A stretch of DNA of 64,000 nucleotides from Pyxidicoccus trucidator (GCF_010894435.1 NZ_JAAIXZ010000004.1:296300-360299), one strand, 5' to 3'; numbered from the stretch's first letter, positions 42,168 through 51,284 are shown. Notes: a model not told the origin generated them from the sequence alone. A program made the numbers and translations.

Positions 42168-43247
42168 TCAGGGCTCGGTGAAGAGCTCGGCGGAGGAGTA
42201 CCACTCGGGCTCCTCCTGGCTGGTGCCGCCCACGACGAGCACCTGACCGGATGGGAGCAGCGTCGCCGTGTGGCCCGTGGTGGGCTGGTCCTGGCCCACG
42301 ACGTACATTCCATTGTCATTCGGGTCGAACAGCTCCGTGCTGCCGCCCACCTGGTTGCGTGTACCGCGCGCGACGAGCACCCGGCCCGAGGAGGGCAGCA
42401 GCGTCAGCGAGTGGCCCCGGCGGCGCGTCTCGTTGGCGTAGGCGACGTACTCCCAATAGTCGTCCTCCGGCCAGTACAGCCACGCGCCGCTCTCGTACTG
42501 GAAGTTCTCCTGGCCCGTGGCCAGCACCGCGCCCGAGTCCAGCTTCACCGCCGCATGCCCGAAGAAGGCCGGTGGGGCCGACGCTTGCGTCCACGTGCCG
42601 CTGGACGGGCTGTACACCTCGGCGGCGGCCACGGCGCCGTCGTCATTGACGACGAGCACCCGACCATCATCGAGCACCGTGGCGGTGACTCTTCCCGAGG
42701 CAACCGACAGCGAGCCCGTGGCCGTCCACTGGCCGGTGGAGGGGGTGTAGAGCTCGGCGCTCTTCAGGGCGCTGTTATACGAGGTGGTGCCGTAGCCGGC
42801 GACGACGAGCACCTGGCCTGTATGCAGCAGCACCGCCTGGTGGTTGCGGCGCGCCGTCACCAGGGCGCCCTTGGCGGTGAAGGTGTTGGTGTAGTGGTTG
42901 TACTCCTCCGCGCTCGCGTGGACCGTGGTGGTGTTGCTACCGCCCGCGATGAGCACCCGGCCCGACGGCAGCCGTGTCGCGGTGTGGCCCGAGCGGGACA
43001 CGCTCAGGTTCGCGGACGCAGCCCACGTGTTGGTGGCCGGGGTGTACGTCTCGGTCGTCGCCGTCGGCCCGCCCGAGCTGCCACCGCCGGTGATGAGCAC
43101 CTTGCCCGAGGGCAGCAGCGTGGCGGTGTGCGAGTAGCGGTAACGGCTCATCGACGCGGCCGGGCTCCAGCCCGACGCGGCCGCCAGGGTGCTCCACAGG
43201 GTGAGTCCGAGCCAGAGCCACGTCTTCGTTGCGGATACTCGTGTCAT
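42168..43247 (-). CDS. Secreted kelch-repeat beta-propeller protein
   Basis: A 359-residue exported protein with a signal peptide of about 24-26 residues (STLAAASGW). Seven kelch-like motifs of about 45-50 residues are readable, for example YSHTATLLPSGKVLITGG, SGHTATRLPSGRVLIAGG, RNHQAVLLHTGQVLVVAG, FGHAAVKLDSGAVLATGQ and TGHTATLLPSGQVLVVGG. Kelch propellers of this type are abundant in myxobacteria, and some act as adhesins or galactose-oxidase-like proteins without the copper site. It is on the same strand and just upstream of the MoxR operon but carries a signal peptide, so it is unlikely to be a component of that cytoplasmic complex. Confidence 0.88.
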   Translation of the reverse strand: MTRVSATKTWLWLGLTLWSTLAAASGWSPAASMSRYRYSHTATLLPSGKVLITGGGSSGGPTATTETYTPATNTWAASANLSVSRSGHTATRLPSGRVLIAGGSNTTTVHASAEEYNHYTNTFTAKGALVTARRNHQAVLLHTGQVLVVAGYGTTSYNSALKSAELYTPSTGQWTATGSLSVASGRVTATVLDDGRVLVVNDDGAVAAAEVYSPSSGTWTQASAPPAFFGHAAVKLDSGAVLATGQENFQYESGAWLYWPEDDYWEYVAYANETRRRGHSLTLLPSSGRVLVARGTRNQVGGSTELFDPNDNGMYVVGQDQPTTGHTATLLPSGQVLVVGGTSQEEPEWYSSAELFTEP

Positions 43248-43458
43248 ACGGTCCTCGTGGTGGGGGAGGCCCGCATTGTGGAGGCAGAGGCCGACAGCGT
43301 GCGCGTCCTTCGCGTCAACACCGTGTGACGGTGTGGGTGCGGTGGCTCGGTTTTGCATTGATATTGCAGTTGTACCTCCAGAAGTGGATGGCGCGGGGCG
43401 CCGGTGGCGCGAGCGCCAGCCTTCATCGGCCTCGCGTCGCCGTGGCAGTCTGTCCCGC

Positions 43459-44361
43459 GTGAGTGAACCCCTCTTCGATGACTTGCTCGGCCTCGCGTGC
43501 TTCGCGCGCGTCGTGGAGCTCCGCTCGTTCACCCAGGCCGCCACGGCGCTCGGCGTGTCGAAGTCCGTCGTCAGCTCTCGCGTGGCCCGGCTGGAGTCGC
43601 GCGTGGGCGAGCGGCTGCTCATCCGCACCACGCGCAAGCTGACCGTCACCGACGCGGGCCTGGGCGTGTATGCGCACTGCGCGCGGATGCTCCAGGAGGC
43701 AGGGGCGGCCACTCGCGGCGCTTCCGATGCGGGCCGGGGCACGCTGCGCCTCAATGTGCCCGTCAGCTTCGCGCAGCTCTACCTCGCCGCGCCGCTGGCC
43801 CGGTTCCTCACCCTGCACCCGGACACCACGGTGGACGTCGTCCTGAGTGACCGGCTGGTGGACCTCGTCGAGGAGCGTGTGGACGTGGCGTTGCGGATTA
43901 CCCGCCTGCGGGACTCCAGCCTCGTGGCCCGCAAGCTGGCCACCACGTCGCTGCACGTGTGCGCGGCGCCCACGTACCTGGCGCGCAGGGGGACTCCCGA
44001 GCGGCCCGAGGACCTCATCCACCACGACTGCCTGCGCTATACGCACCTGCGCACCGAGGACGAGTGGCGCTTCTATGGCCCGGAGGGCCGCATCCGCGTG
44101 CCGGTGTCCGGCTCGCTGGCCACGGGCAACGGCACCATGCTCCGCGAGGCGGCGGCCCAGGGCATTGGCCTTGCCATGCTGCCGCGCTTCATGGTGGACG
44201 CGGACCTGCGCTCGGGACGGCTCGTCACCGTGCTGGAGGACTTCGCTCCCAGGCCCCTGGGCATCTATGCCGTCCATGCGTCCGGACGGACTCCCGCTCC
44301 GCGCCTGCGGGCCCTGCTCGATGTGCTCGCCGCGGAGTTCCGTTCCCCGAAGTGGGGATGA
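43459..44361 (+). CDS. LysR-family transcriptional regulator (CrgA/AaeR-like)
   Basis: A 300-residue LysR regulator. The helix-turn-helix (residues about 5-62) reads LACFARVVELRSFTQAATAL then GVSKSVVSSRVARLESRVG. The substrate domain (about 95-295) holds the typical FLTLHPDTTVDVVLSDRLVD and AAQGIGLAMLPRFMVDADL. The GTG at 43459 is the first start after which the LysR domain is complete. It likely controls the DoxX gene 120 bases downstream. A tandem TGCA element (TGCATTGATATTGCA, 43354-43368) about 90 bases upstream has the size of a LysR T-N11-A site. Confidence 0.9.
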   Translation: MSEPLFDDLLGLACFARVVELRSFTQAATALGVSKSVVSSRVARLESRVGERLLIRTTRKLTVTDAGLGVYAHCARMLQEAGAATRGASDAGRGTLRLNVPVSFAQLYLAAPLARFLTLHPDTTVDVVLSDRLVDLVEERVDVALRITRLRDSSLVARKLATTSLHVCAAPTYLARRGTPERPEDLIHHDCLRYTHLRTEDEWRFYGPEGRIRVPVSGSLATGNGTMLREAAAQGIGLAMLPRFMVDADLRSGRLVTVLEDFAPRPLGIYAVHASGRTPAPRLRALLDVLAAEFRSPKWG

Positions 44362-44481
44362 TTGTTCGGCTGGCAGAACGATTCGTTCGCGAGCGGTACC
44401 TTCCGAATGAGCCGTGAGGACGGCATTCCATGGAGCGTCCGAGGGGCAATCGTTCCTCTCGTGCTTCCAGGAGTCACCGTC

Positions 44482-44997
44482 ATGAGCCGCATCGAAACCG
44501 CTCTGTCCTCCTCCGTTGCCCGGGAGGCGGGCGCCACCGTGCTTCGCGTTGCCCTGGGCGCGGTGTTCCTCGCGCACGCGGGGGCCAAGGCGTTCATCTT
44601 CACCTTCGCGGGTACAGCGCAATTCTTCGAGGCGCACGGCTTCCCCGGGTGGACCGCGCTGCCGGTGTTCTTCGCGGAGTTGCTCGGTGGGCTCGCGCTG
44701 CTGGCGGGGTTCCGCACGCGCCTCGTGGCGCTCGGGCTGGTGCCGGTGATGCTGGGCGCGCTCAAGCCTCACATGGCCAACGGGTGGATGTTCACCAACT
44801 CCGGCGGCGGCTGGGAGTACGTGGCCTTCCTCATCCTCGCGCTGGTGACGCAGGCGCTGATTGGCAGTGGGGCGTTCGCGCTGGACCGCCGTTCAGCTTT
44901 GGGACGCGGGGCAAGCCAACACATCCGGCAAGCTCTGGTTGGCGGCGCCACCGCTTCCAGCGAGGATGCTCGGGGCCGGGGCCCACAACACAGATAG
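44482..44997 (+). CDS. DoxX-family membrane protein
   Basis: A 171-residue inner-membrane protein with four helices in the DoxX layout: VLRVALGAVFLAHAGAKAFI, FFAELLGGLALLAGFRTRLV, ALGLVPVMLGALK, VAFLILALVTQALIGSG, followed by a hydrophilic tail of about 35 residues. DoxX proteins take part in respiratory or redox processes and sulphur metabolism; the exact role here is not readable. CAGGAG lies at the right distance from ATG 44482. The next gene starts two bases after the stop, so it is probably in the same transcript. Confidence 0.88.
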   Translation: MSRIETALSSSVAREAGATVLRVALGAVFLAHAGAKAFIFTFAGTAQFFEAHGFPGWTALPVFFAELLGGLALLAGFRTRLVALGLVPVMLGALKPHMANGWMFTNSGGGWEYVAFLILALVTQALIGSGAFALDRRSALGRGASQHIRQALVGGATASSEDARGRGPQHR

Positions 44998-44999
44998 GT

Positions 45000-45626
45000 A
45001 TGTCGATGCGCAAGCTGGCGCTGTTGCTGCTCGTGGGAGCGTGGCTGGGCTGCAGTGGGACTGACTCCAAGGACGGCACAAAGGATGCGGGGCCAGGGGA
45101 TGGCGGTCCGGTGTCAGTGGAGTGCGTGGCGGCCGAGAAGCCCACATGCTGCGAGGGGTGTGGAGACATCCTGTTGCAGCCGGTGTGCACGGAGGGGAGC
45201 TGGAGCTGCCCGGCGGGCTCGACGGACCAACGTCAGTGTCCGAACGCCACCTGCTCGCTGCCCCTGCACCCCCAGGAGACGTACACGTATCCGGGGTGCG
45301 CCAACGAGGACTACCACTGCCCTCGCCTGAAGACGGTGTTCTGCGCGCTGGAGAGCCTGCGCACGGAGCGCGACAGCTGCCAGCAGGACAGTGACTGCGT
45401 GGCGGCCACCGTCAACGGCCGGTGCGCGAGCTATGGGCAGTGTCCCCCGGCCATGGTGAACTCCGCCGGCCGAGCGGACTTCCAGACGAAGGCCAACGCG
45501 GAGCTGCTGCGCTACTGCAGCGAGTCTCCCATCTGCGCCAGCATCGGCCAGTGTGCCGTCCCGTCCTTCGTGCCCCGCTGCAAGCAGGGACACTGCGTGG
45601 CGGAGGCGGCCGACGCCGGTTCCTAG
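45000..45626 (+). CDS. Cysteine-rich predicted lipoprotein
   Basis: A 208-residue lipoprotein with lipobox WLGC (Cys18) and a Gly/Asp-rich linker. The mature part has about 20 cysteines in repeating short units (PTCCEGCGDILLQPVC, WSCPAGSTDQRQCPNATC, DSCQQDSDCVAATVNGRC), suggesting a disulphide-stabilised extracellular domain found in many Myxococcus lipoproteins. Its function is unknown. An in-frame ATG at 45006 is an alternative. It is separated by two bases from the DoxX stop. Confidence 0.8.
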   Translation: MSMRKLALLLLVGAWLGCSGTDSKDGTKDAGPGDGGPVSVECVAAEKPTCCEGCGDILLQPVCTEGSWSCPAGSTDQRQCPNATCSLPLHPQETYTYPGCANEDYHCPRLKTVFCALESLRTERDSCQQDSDCVAATVNGRCASYGQCPPAMVNSAGRADFQTKANAELLRYCSESPICASIGQCAVPSFVPRCKQGHCVAEAADAGS

Positions 45627-45750
45627 GCGCTGCGCGTTCCTGGCGTCAGCGGAGCCCGGGCGGCGTCATGCCTCCATCTGGAGGTGATGATGACGGAACC
45701 GTGAGCAACGGGCGGGCGCCGCGTGGCACATATCTCCCATGCGCGCGCTA

Positions 45751-45873
45751 CTCCCGAGGGGGTCGGGAGGCGGTCCAGCGGGCACTGCTGTGTCACCCCG
45801 GTTCCCGTGCCGCGCCCCAGGACCTTGGAGCTGGGGCCGCTGGCACGTCCGGACGTGAGGCAGCAGTGCCCGC
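45751..45873. ncRNA. Hairpin-rich intergenic element (candidate structured RNA)
   Basis: Between two convergent genes, a 285-base spacer has strong inverted repeats. Hairpin A: CTCCCGA (45751-45757), 5-base loop, TCGGGAG (45763-45769). Element B: 13-bp perfect arms GCGGGCACTGCTG (45778-45790) and CAGCAGTGCCCGC (45861-45873) enclose two inner hairpins: GCCCCAG/CTGGGGC (45814-45820 and 45831-45837) and the palindrome CACGTCCGGACGTG (45844-45857). The outer stem with two inner hairpins gives a three-way junction fold. A smaller stem CCTCCA/TGGAGG is at 45671-45684. It could serve as a bidirectional terminator or a small RNA. No homologous family is claimed. Confidence 0.55.
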
Positions 45874-45911
45874 CTGGCCCGTTCAGGCAGGGGCGGCGTC
45901 GGGCCGTGGGC

Positions 45912-47291
45912 TCAGGTGCGCGCGAACAGGTTCGCCTCGGGCGCGGAGGACGCTCCCCCGCGCAGGTGCACCGCCATCCGGCCCACCAGGACGATGAAGC
46001 GCACCGTGCCGACGAGCGCGCCGAGCCACGCCACGGCGGCGAGGACTCGCAGGACGCCCTGCTCCGTGTCGAAGAACACGAGGGGAATGGCGACACCTCC
46101 GGACACCGCGAGCAGGCGCCCCACCTGGAACGCGCTCCGGGCGAGCTCCGCCGCCTGGCTCGCCGTGGCCGCGTGGTGGAAGGACGCCAGGAGGAAGAGC
46201 ACCGCGACGAAGCTGAGCGCCCCGGCCACCCCCGTGCTCAACATGGGGCCCGACATCGGCCCGTGCTCGAACCCGCGGAAGGACTGGAGGCTGTTCGTGA
46301 GGAGCAGCGTCGCCGCCACCAGCATGAAGCCGAGCGCCATCTGGGAATGGGTGGCGGCGCCGGGCACCTCCAGCCGGAGCGAGTACCGCACGAGGCCGGC
46401 GACCATCAGCATGAAGCACGGGAGCGCCGCCATCGCGATGAGTCCTCCGAGCAGCTCGCCGGCGCCGTACATGTGGAAGGCGGAGAAGAGCCAGGGAGTG
46501 GCCACGCTCAGGATGGCCACGGCGATGCGGCCGCGCAGGCCCCAGTTGTAGAGGGAGAGCCCGCTCGCGGCCGACGTCCACGACGGGCTCGTGGCCGGGG
46601 CGTCCTCGGGGCGGACGAGCGCGGTGTGCAGCTGGAAGAAGAGCCCGGCGATGGCGGCCTGGAGCGTGAGGCTCACCGCGCTGCGCAGGTTGTTCACCGT
46701 GCTGGCGAGCGCGGAGCTCGAGTTCATCAGCTCCCGGCTCAGGTCGCTTCCCGGAGCCAGGACGAAGAAGCCCGCCAGGTCCACCACCCACGCGCCCGTG
46801 GCGAAGAGGAGCAGTCCCCGCGCGTGATGCGCCCGCAGCGCCCTGCCCGCCAGCCACCCCATCAGGAGCAGCGCGGCGAAGCTGAGCTTCAGGACGAGGC
46901 CGGGGAGCATGCGGACCCAGGCGTCCACCGACATGGGGTTCCACCCCATCAATGGAAGGACCTGCAGGCCCGCCACTCCGACCAGGCCCAGGCCCCGGAG
47001 GCCACCGGCGACGTACCCCCAGGGCCGGACCCGGGCGTCCGCCAGGGCGGCGGCGAACCGTGGCAGGCCGAACGCGAGGACACCCATGGGAACGAGGTTC
47101 ACCATGACGAGCACCGTCATCGCCGTCCGGAAGGACTCGCGGCTGTCGCTGGAGCCGAGGGCGGAGTGGAGGTCCCTGACCACCTGGGAGACGGTGGAGA
47201 GGCCGAGCAGGGCGACCTGGGCCCACAGCAGCAGCTTCATCGCGGCGGCGGCGCGGGCGTGGGAAGGCGGTGTACCGCGGTCGTCGGTCAT
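45912..47291 (-). CDS. Polytopic membrane protein of unknown function
   Basis: A 459-residue inner-membrane protein with about 11 or 12 hydrophobic helices evenly spread, no signal sequence beyond the first helix, and short polar loops. Notable helical stretches are MKLLLWAQVALLGLSTVSQV, LKLSFAALLLMGWLAGRALR and AALPCFMLMVAGLVRYSL. No transporter signature (ABC, MFS A-motif) can be read. It starts at ATG 47291 (MTDDRGTPPSHARAAAAM). Its 3' end faces the structured intergenic element. Possible roles include a transporter or sensor; none is supported. Confidence 0.72.
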   Translation of the reverse strand: MTDDRGTPPSHARAAAAMKLLLWAQVALLGLSTVSQVVRDLHSALGSSDSRESFRTAMTVLVMVNLVPMGVLAFGLPRFAAALADARVRPWGYVAGGLRGLGLVGVAGLQVLPLMGWNPMSVDAWVRMLPGLVLKLSFAALLLMGWLAGRALRAHHARGLLLFATGAWVVDLAGFFVLAPGSDLSRELMNSSSALASTVNNLRSAVSLTLQAAIAGLFFQLHTALVRPEDAPATSPSWTSAASGLSLYNWGLRGRIAVAILSVATPWLFSAFHMYGAGELLGGLIAMAALPCFMLMVAGLVRYSLRLEVPGAATHSQMALGFMLVAATLLLTNSLQSFRGFEHGPMSGPMLSTGVAGALSFVAVLFLLASFHHAATASQAAELARSAFQVGRLLAVSGGVAIPLVFFDTEQGVLRVLAAVAWLGALVGTVRFIVLVGRMAVHLRGGASSAPEANLFART

Positions 47292-47533
47292 GGAATGGGT
47301 CCCCCCAGGGATGCTGGAGCGGGGAGTGTATGCCGGGGAGAAGGCACGTTCCCAGGGCGCCCCCGCGTGGCCCTCGCGGACGCGGCCCGTGGGCGCGGTG
47401 GGACGGGGGCGGCTGCCTCCCTGCTCCGCACCCAATGACAGACGCACGCGCGCCGTCTGTGTGGCTTCCACGCGTGGGACGGGTCGAGGCTGTCACTTGT
47501 CACGCAGACATGGGCTCGCATAGAAGGCCACGC

Positions 47534-49198
47534 ATGCTTCGCAAGCCTTTGCTCTCCCTGTTGCTGCTGCTCGGCGCGCCTGTCTTTCTCGCCGCGTGCT
47601 CCGACTCCGACGAACAGAAGCCGGACCCGGCCGTGCTCATCATCGACCGGCCGTCGCTCGACTTCGGTGAGCTGGAGGTGGGCCAGTCTTCGCCCGAGTA
47701 CCTCTTCACCGTGCGCAATGCCTCCGCGTATGCCGTGGAGTCGGTCTCCGTCGTGGTGGAGGGCAGCGGGTTCTCCATCGCCACCAACACCTGCGAGCGC
47801 TTCCTGGACGCGGGCCTGGAGTGCGAGGTGCGGGTGAAGTTCACGCCCCGGCTGGCGGGGCCGAACGAGGCTCGCCTCAAGGTGCAGGGCGCGCCCGACG
47901 TGGACGAGGCGGTCCTCACGGGAATGGCCGTGGCCTGGGTGGACGTGCAGGACCTGCCCGGCGGCGGGGCGCGCGTGGTGGCCGAGGCGGGCGAGGCGGA
48001 CGAGTGGTCCTGCGGCCAGCCGTGCAGGATGGCCGTCCGCAAGCCGCAGCTGACCCTCCGGGCCGCGCCGACGGGGTTCCCCACCTGGGGTGGGGACTGC
48101 ACCGTGGCGGCGGGCGGCGGCTGCTCGCTCGTCATGGACGGGACGAAGGTCGTCTCCCTCCAGGAGATTGCCTCCGCCATCCGGTGGGAGGTGCGGCGGG
48201 AGGCCCATCCGCGGAGCGTGGCGGTCGCGACCGACGGTGACATCCTCGTCCAGGAGGTCGGACAGCTGCTGAGGTTCAGCAGCACCGGACAGGTGCGCTG
48301 GTCGGTTCCCCTGAGCGGCGGGGGGCAGATGGCCGTGGACGGCCAGGGCCACATCTACGTGGCGGACTTCTACGGGCAGGTGACCCGGTACGACGCGAAC
48401 GGGCAGGCGCAGTGGGTCTCTTCACGGCCTGGCGAGAGTTCCAGCTGGAATGGCCTCGCGGTGAGCGCCAGCGGGCATGTCTACGTGCTGGTGAGCCTGG
48501 GCCAGTCCGAGACTTCGCGTCAGTTCAAGCTCATCGCCCTCTCGCCGGAGGGCGGCGAGCGCTGGAGCGTGCTCTTCGATGAGGGCCACTTCAACTACTC
48601 CTACGGGATGGGGGTGGACGCCCGGGGTGAGGTCTTTGTGTCCGGCGGCGCGTACAACCGGACCGCGACACCGGGGGAGAGGGTGTTCGTGAAGAACTAC
48701 TACCGGAAGTACAGCGCCGAGGGCGCCCTTCGGTGGGAGACGCCGGAGTCCTGGGGCAACTTCGCCGTCAACGCGGAGGGCGCGACGAGCGTCGTGTCCT
48801 ACAACCCCCAGTCCCCTGGAGGCTTCTCCCAGTGGTGGATTGGCGCGAGTGGGACGCTCCAGTGGAACTCGACGGTGCCGAGCTCGCCGGGCGTCATCGC
48901 CCTGCAGACCTTCTCGTCCTCGGGCGCGCTGCTCATCGGCGGGCACGAGACGTCCGCCGGCAGCACGGAGAATGGCAGGGGCTGGTTCGCGGCGATGAAC
49001 CTCACGACTCGCGCTTTGGGTCAGGCGGTCTACGTCGAGGCGCCCACGGGGGGCCCTGTCCGTATCAGTGGTCTCACGCTCACCCCGACGGGAAATATCG
49101 CGGTGATTGGCGGCTTCGGCTCCCTCTCGGGCCAGGGCGAGGGCTACCTCCGGATGTACGATTCGCGCGTGCTGACGACGAACCCGGGCGCGCGGTAG
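47534..49198 (+). CDS. Lipoprotein with ASPM-SPD-2-Hydin-like domain and beta-propeller
   Basis: A 554-residue lipoprotein with lipobox FLAAC (Cys22). Residues about 37-130 form an ASH-type immunoglobulin-like domain (PSLDFGELEVGQSSPEYLFT, CEVRVKFTPRLAGPNEARL). The rest is a propeller of short repeats (RSVAVATDGDILVQEVGQL, GQMAVDGQGHIYVADFYGQV, YGMGVDARGEVFVSGGAYN), comparable to SBBP/NHL-like repeats. It probably binds or displays at the cell surface; no enzyme motif is visible. Its divergent spacer with the membrane-protein gene contains the palindrome CCACGCGTGG (47468-47477) and ACAGACG/CGTCTGT (47438-47460) that might be operators. Confidence 0.8.
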   Translation: MLRKPLLSLLLLLGAPVFLAACSDSDEQKPDPAVLIIDRPSLDFGELEVGQSSPEYLFTVRNASAYAVESVSVVVEGSGFSIATNTCERFLDAGLECEVRVKFTPRLAGPNEARLKVQGAPDVDEAVLTGMAVAWVDVQDLPGGGARVVAEAGEADEWSCGQPCRMAVRKPQLTLRAAPTGFPTWGGDCTVAAGGGCSLVMDGTKVVSLQEIASAIRWEVRREAHPRSVAVATDGDILVQEVGQLLRFSSTGQVRWSVPLSGGGQMAVDGQGHIYVADFYGQVTRYDANGQAQWVSSRPGESSSWNGLAVSASGHVYVLVSLGQSETSRQFKLIALSPEGGERWSVLFDEGHFNYSYGMGVDARGEVFVSGGAYNRTATPGERVFVKNYYRKYSAEGALRWETPESWGNFAVNAEGATSVVSYNPQSPGGFSQWWIGASGTLQWNSTVPSSPGVIALQTFSSSGALLIGGHETSAGSTENGRGWFAAMNLTTRALGQAVYVEAPTGGPVRISGLTLTPTGNIAVIGGFGSLSGQGEGYLRMYDSRVLTTNPGAR

Positions 49199-49203
49199 CG
49201 CCC

Positions 49204-50544
49204 TCACGGCTCGGGGGACCACTCCTCCAGCTGTCGCTCGCGCGCCCGCTCCAGCTCCTTGCCCAGCTTCACCGGGTACGGCGGCCGTGCGGGCGCCAGT
49301 GCCCGGACCTCGGGCGGGAGGCGTGCCACCTCGCGCCTCGCGTAGTCCCTCACGGCCACCAGCGGCGGGGAGGCCCCGGGCAGCCGCTTCCCCGCGCGCA
49401 TCACCGGCCGGAGCAGCGGCCTTCCGCGCACCACGTCCCCGCGCCGCGTGAGCACGTCCCCGCACGTCACGCCGTCCTCCTCCCGCCGGTACACCTGCTT
49501 GGCTCCCGGCAGGAGCACCTTGCCCTCGGACAGCTTCACCCGCTCGCGCCCCGCGTACTCCACCAGCTTGTAGGCCATGTCCAGCGAGGGCGCGTCCGCG
49601 GACACGCCCATGGCCGTGCCCACGCCGAAGCTGTCTATCGGCGCGCCCCCGGCCACCAGCCGCGCCACCGCGTCCTCGTCCAGCCCACCGCTCGCGTACA
49701 GCCGCACCCGCTGCAGGCCCGCCGCGTCCAGCATGTCGCGCGCGGTGCGGGACAGCGCGAGCAAATCGCCCGAGTCCAGCCGCAGCGCGCGCACCCGGAA
49801 GGCCTCGCCCTGCTCGCGCGCCAGCCGTATCGCGTGCTGCACGCCGTGCAGCGTGTCGTAGGTGTCCACCAGCAGCGTGGCGTCCGGGTACACGCGCGTG
49901 AAGGCACGGAAGGCCGTCAGCTCATCGTCGTGCGCCTGCACGTAGCTGTGCGCCATGGTGCCCGCCGCCGGAATCCCGTACCGCTTCGCCGCCAGCACGT
50001 TGGACGTGGAGTCCACCCCCGCGAGGTACGCCGCGCGCGCCACCTTCATCCCCGCGTCCGTGCCGTGGATGCGCCGCAGGCCGAACTCCATCACCGGGCG
50101 CCCTGCCGCGGCCTCCACCACCCGCGCCGCCTTCGAGGCCGCGAGAGTCTGGAGGTGCAACTGGTTGAGGAGGTACGTCTCCACCAATTGCGCTTCCGGC
50201 AGCGGCGCGCGTACCTCCAGCAGCGGCTCGCCGGCGAAGACGGGCGTGCCTTCGGGCATCGCATCCACGTCCCCGGTGAAGCGGAAGCGCTCCAGCCAGC
50301 CGAGCAGCCGGTCCGAGAAGCGCCCCTGCGACGCGAGCCAGGCCAGGTCCTCCGCGCCGAAGCGCAGGTGCTCCAGCAGGTGCAGCGCGTCCTCCAGCCC
50401 CGCCGCCAGCAGGTAGTTGCGCCGCTCCGGGAGGCGCCGCGTGAAGAGGCTGAACACCGCCTCGTCCCCGAGCTCCTCGTCGAGGTACGCCTCCGCCATC
50501 GTCAACTGGTAGAGGTCCGTCAGCAGCGCCGCGCCTTCCTCCAT
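49204..50544 (-). CDS. pncB: Nicotinate phosphoribosyltransferase
   Basis: A 446-residue cytoplasmic enzyme that converts nicotinate and PRPP to nicotinate mononucleotide in the Preiss-Handler NAD pathway. Recognised by LLTDLYQLTMAEAYLDE, PEGTPVFAGEPLLEVRA, EFGLRRIHGTDAGMKVARAA, GTMAHSYVQAHDDELTAF, DTYDTLHGVQHAIRLA, and the RLDSGDLLALSR and GVGTAMGVSADAPSLD phosphate-binding loops. The length is normal for the family. It lies 40 bases downstream of trxC on the same strand, linking NAD recycling with thiol redox. Confidence 0.94.
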   Translation of the reverse strand: MEEGAALLTDLYQLTMAEAYLDEELGDEAVFSLFTRRLPERRNYLLAAGLEDALHLLEHLRFGAEDLAWLASQGRFSDRLLGWLERFRFTGDVDAMPEGTPVFAGEPLLEVRAPLPEAQLVETYLLNQLHLQTLAASKAARVVEAAAGRPVMEFGLRRIHGTDAGMKVARAAYLAGVDSTSNVLAAKRYGIPAAGTMAHSYVQAHDDELTAFRAFTRVYPDATLLVDTYDTLHGVQHAIRLAREQGEAFRVRALRLDSGDLLALSRTARDMLDAAGLQRVRLYASGGLDEDAVARLVAGGAPIDSFGVGTAMGVSADAPSLDMAYKLVEYAGRERVKLSEGKVLLPGAKQVYRREEDGVTCGDVLTRRGDVVRGRPLLRPVMRAGKRLPGASPPLVAVRDYARREVARLPPEVRALAPARPPYPVKLGKELERARERQLEEWSPEP

Positions 50545-50584
50545 GACGTGCCTCCTCGCGAGCCGTGGCCGCGCGCCGGGTGGC

Positions 50585-51034
50585 TCACGCGGTGGCGCCC
50601 GCGCCTCCCTGGGCCAGGGAGTTCATCACCCACCGCTCCAGCTCCGCGCGGGGCAGGACGCCGCTGCGCCGCGCCACCTCGCGTCCGCCCGCGAACACCA
50701 CGAAGGTGGGGATGCCCTGCACCCGCAGCCGGCTGGAAGCCTCCGGGTGCTGGTCCGTGTTCAGCTTCAGCACGAGCAGCCGTCCCGCCTGCGCCCGGCC
50801 CACCGCGTCCAGGATGGGTGCCGCCGTCCGGCACGGCGCGCACCAGGGCGCCCACAAGTCCAGCAGCACCGGCACCGGCGAGCCGAGGATGGCCCGGTCC
50901 AGCGCCTCGCCATCCACCTCCTGCGGCGCCCCGGAGACCTCCAGCACTCCGTGGCACCGGCCGCACTCGGGGGTGCCCTGGGGGCGCGGCTCTCGCACGC
51001 GGTTGAACGCTCCACACGTGGCACAGCGGAACAT
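50585..51034 (-). CDS. trxC: Thioredoxin 2 with N-terminal zinc ribbon
   Basis: A 149-residue protein. The N-terminal zinc ribbon has two Cys pairs, CATC and CGRC (residues about 4-28), as in TrxC. The thioredoxin domain has the active site WAPWCAPC (residues 61-68), the cis-Pro in VQGIPTFVVFAGG, and a hydrophobic core typical of the fold. TrxC works under oxidative stress, and zinc loss may make it a redox-sensitive chaperone. It is divergent from the ldhA gene, with a 250-base spacer holding repeated GCGCAGCTTTTGC. Confidence 0.93.
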   Translation of the reverse strand: MFRCATCGAFNRVREPRPQGTPECGRCHGVLEVSGAPQEVDGEALDRAILGSPVPVLLDLWAPWCAPCRTAAPILDAVGRAQAGRLLVLKLNTDQHPEASSRLRVQGIPTFVVFAGGREVARRSGVLPRAELERWVMNSLAQGGAGATA

Positions 51035-51143
51035 GGCACCTCCCGTCGCGACGTCCTGTCCTCAAGGTAGGCGCCGCCCTGTTCCCGCGCCCCGAAATGG
51101 TTCTTCGCAAGCTCGCTTCCTGGCCGTCCGGCGCCCGGCCGGC

Positions 51144-51185
51144 GCGCAGCTTTTGCCGACCCCACCCGGCGTGCGCAGCTTTTGC
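51144..51185. promoter_or_regulatory. Direct repeats in the trxC-ldhA divergent spacer
   Basis: The 13-bp sequence GCGCAGCTTTTGC occurs at 51144-51156 and again at 51173-51185, 29 bases apart (close to 2.75 helical turns). The second copy is also a partial palindrome GCGCA-N5-TGCGC. They lie about 100-140 bases from both start codons. They may be binding sites for a redox or oxygen regulator controlling both genes. Confidence 0.5.
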
Positions 51186-51284
51186 GCGGCCCGTGAGAAC
51201 CCCGGGGGAAGGGCGGTGTGGAGCGAGCATTGCAGTGACACCGGCCATGCCCGGCGGGCCTTGCAGCCGGGCAGGGGAGCAGAC

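Noticed and set aside
42168..43247. Kelch propeller as the beta-propeller part of the MoxR-vWA system
   Set aside because: It has a signal peptide, so it is exported while MoxR and vWA proteins are cytoplasmic, and it is 143 bases from the operon.
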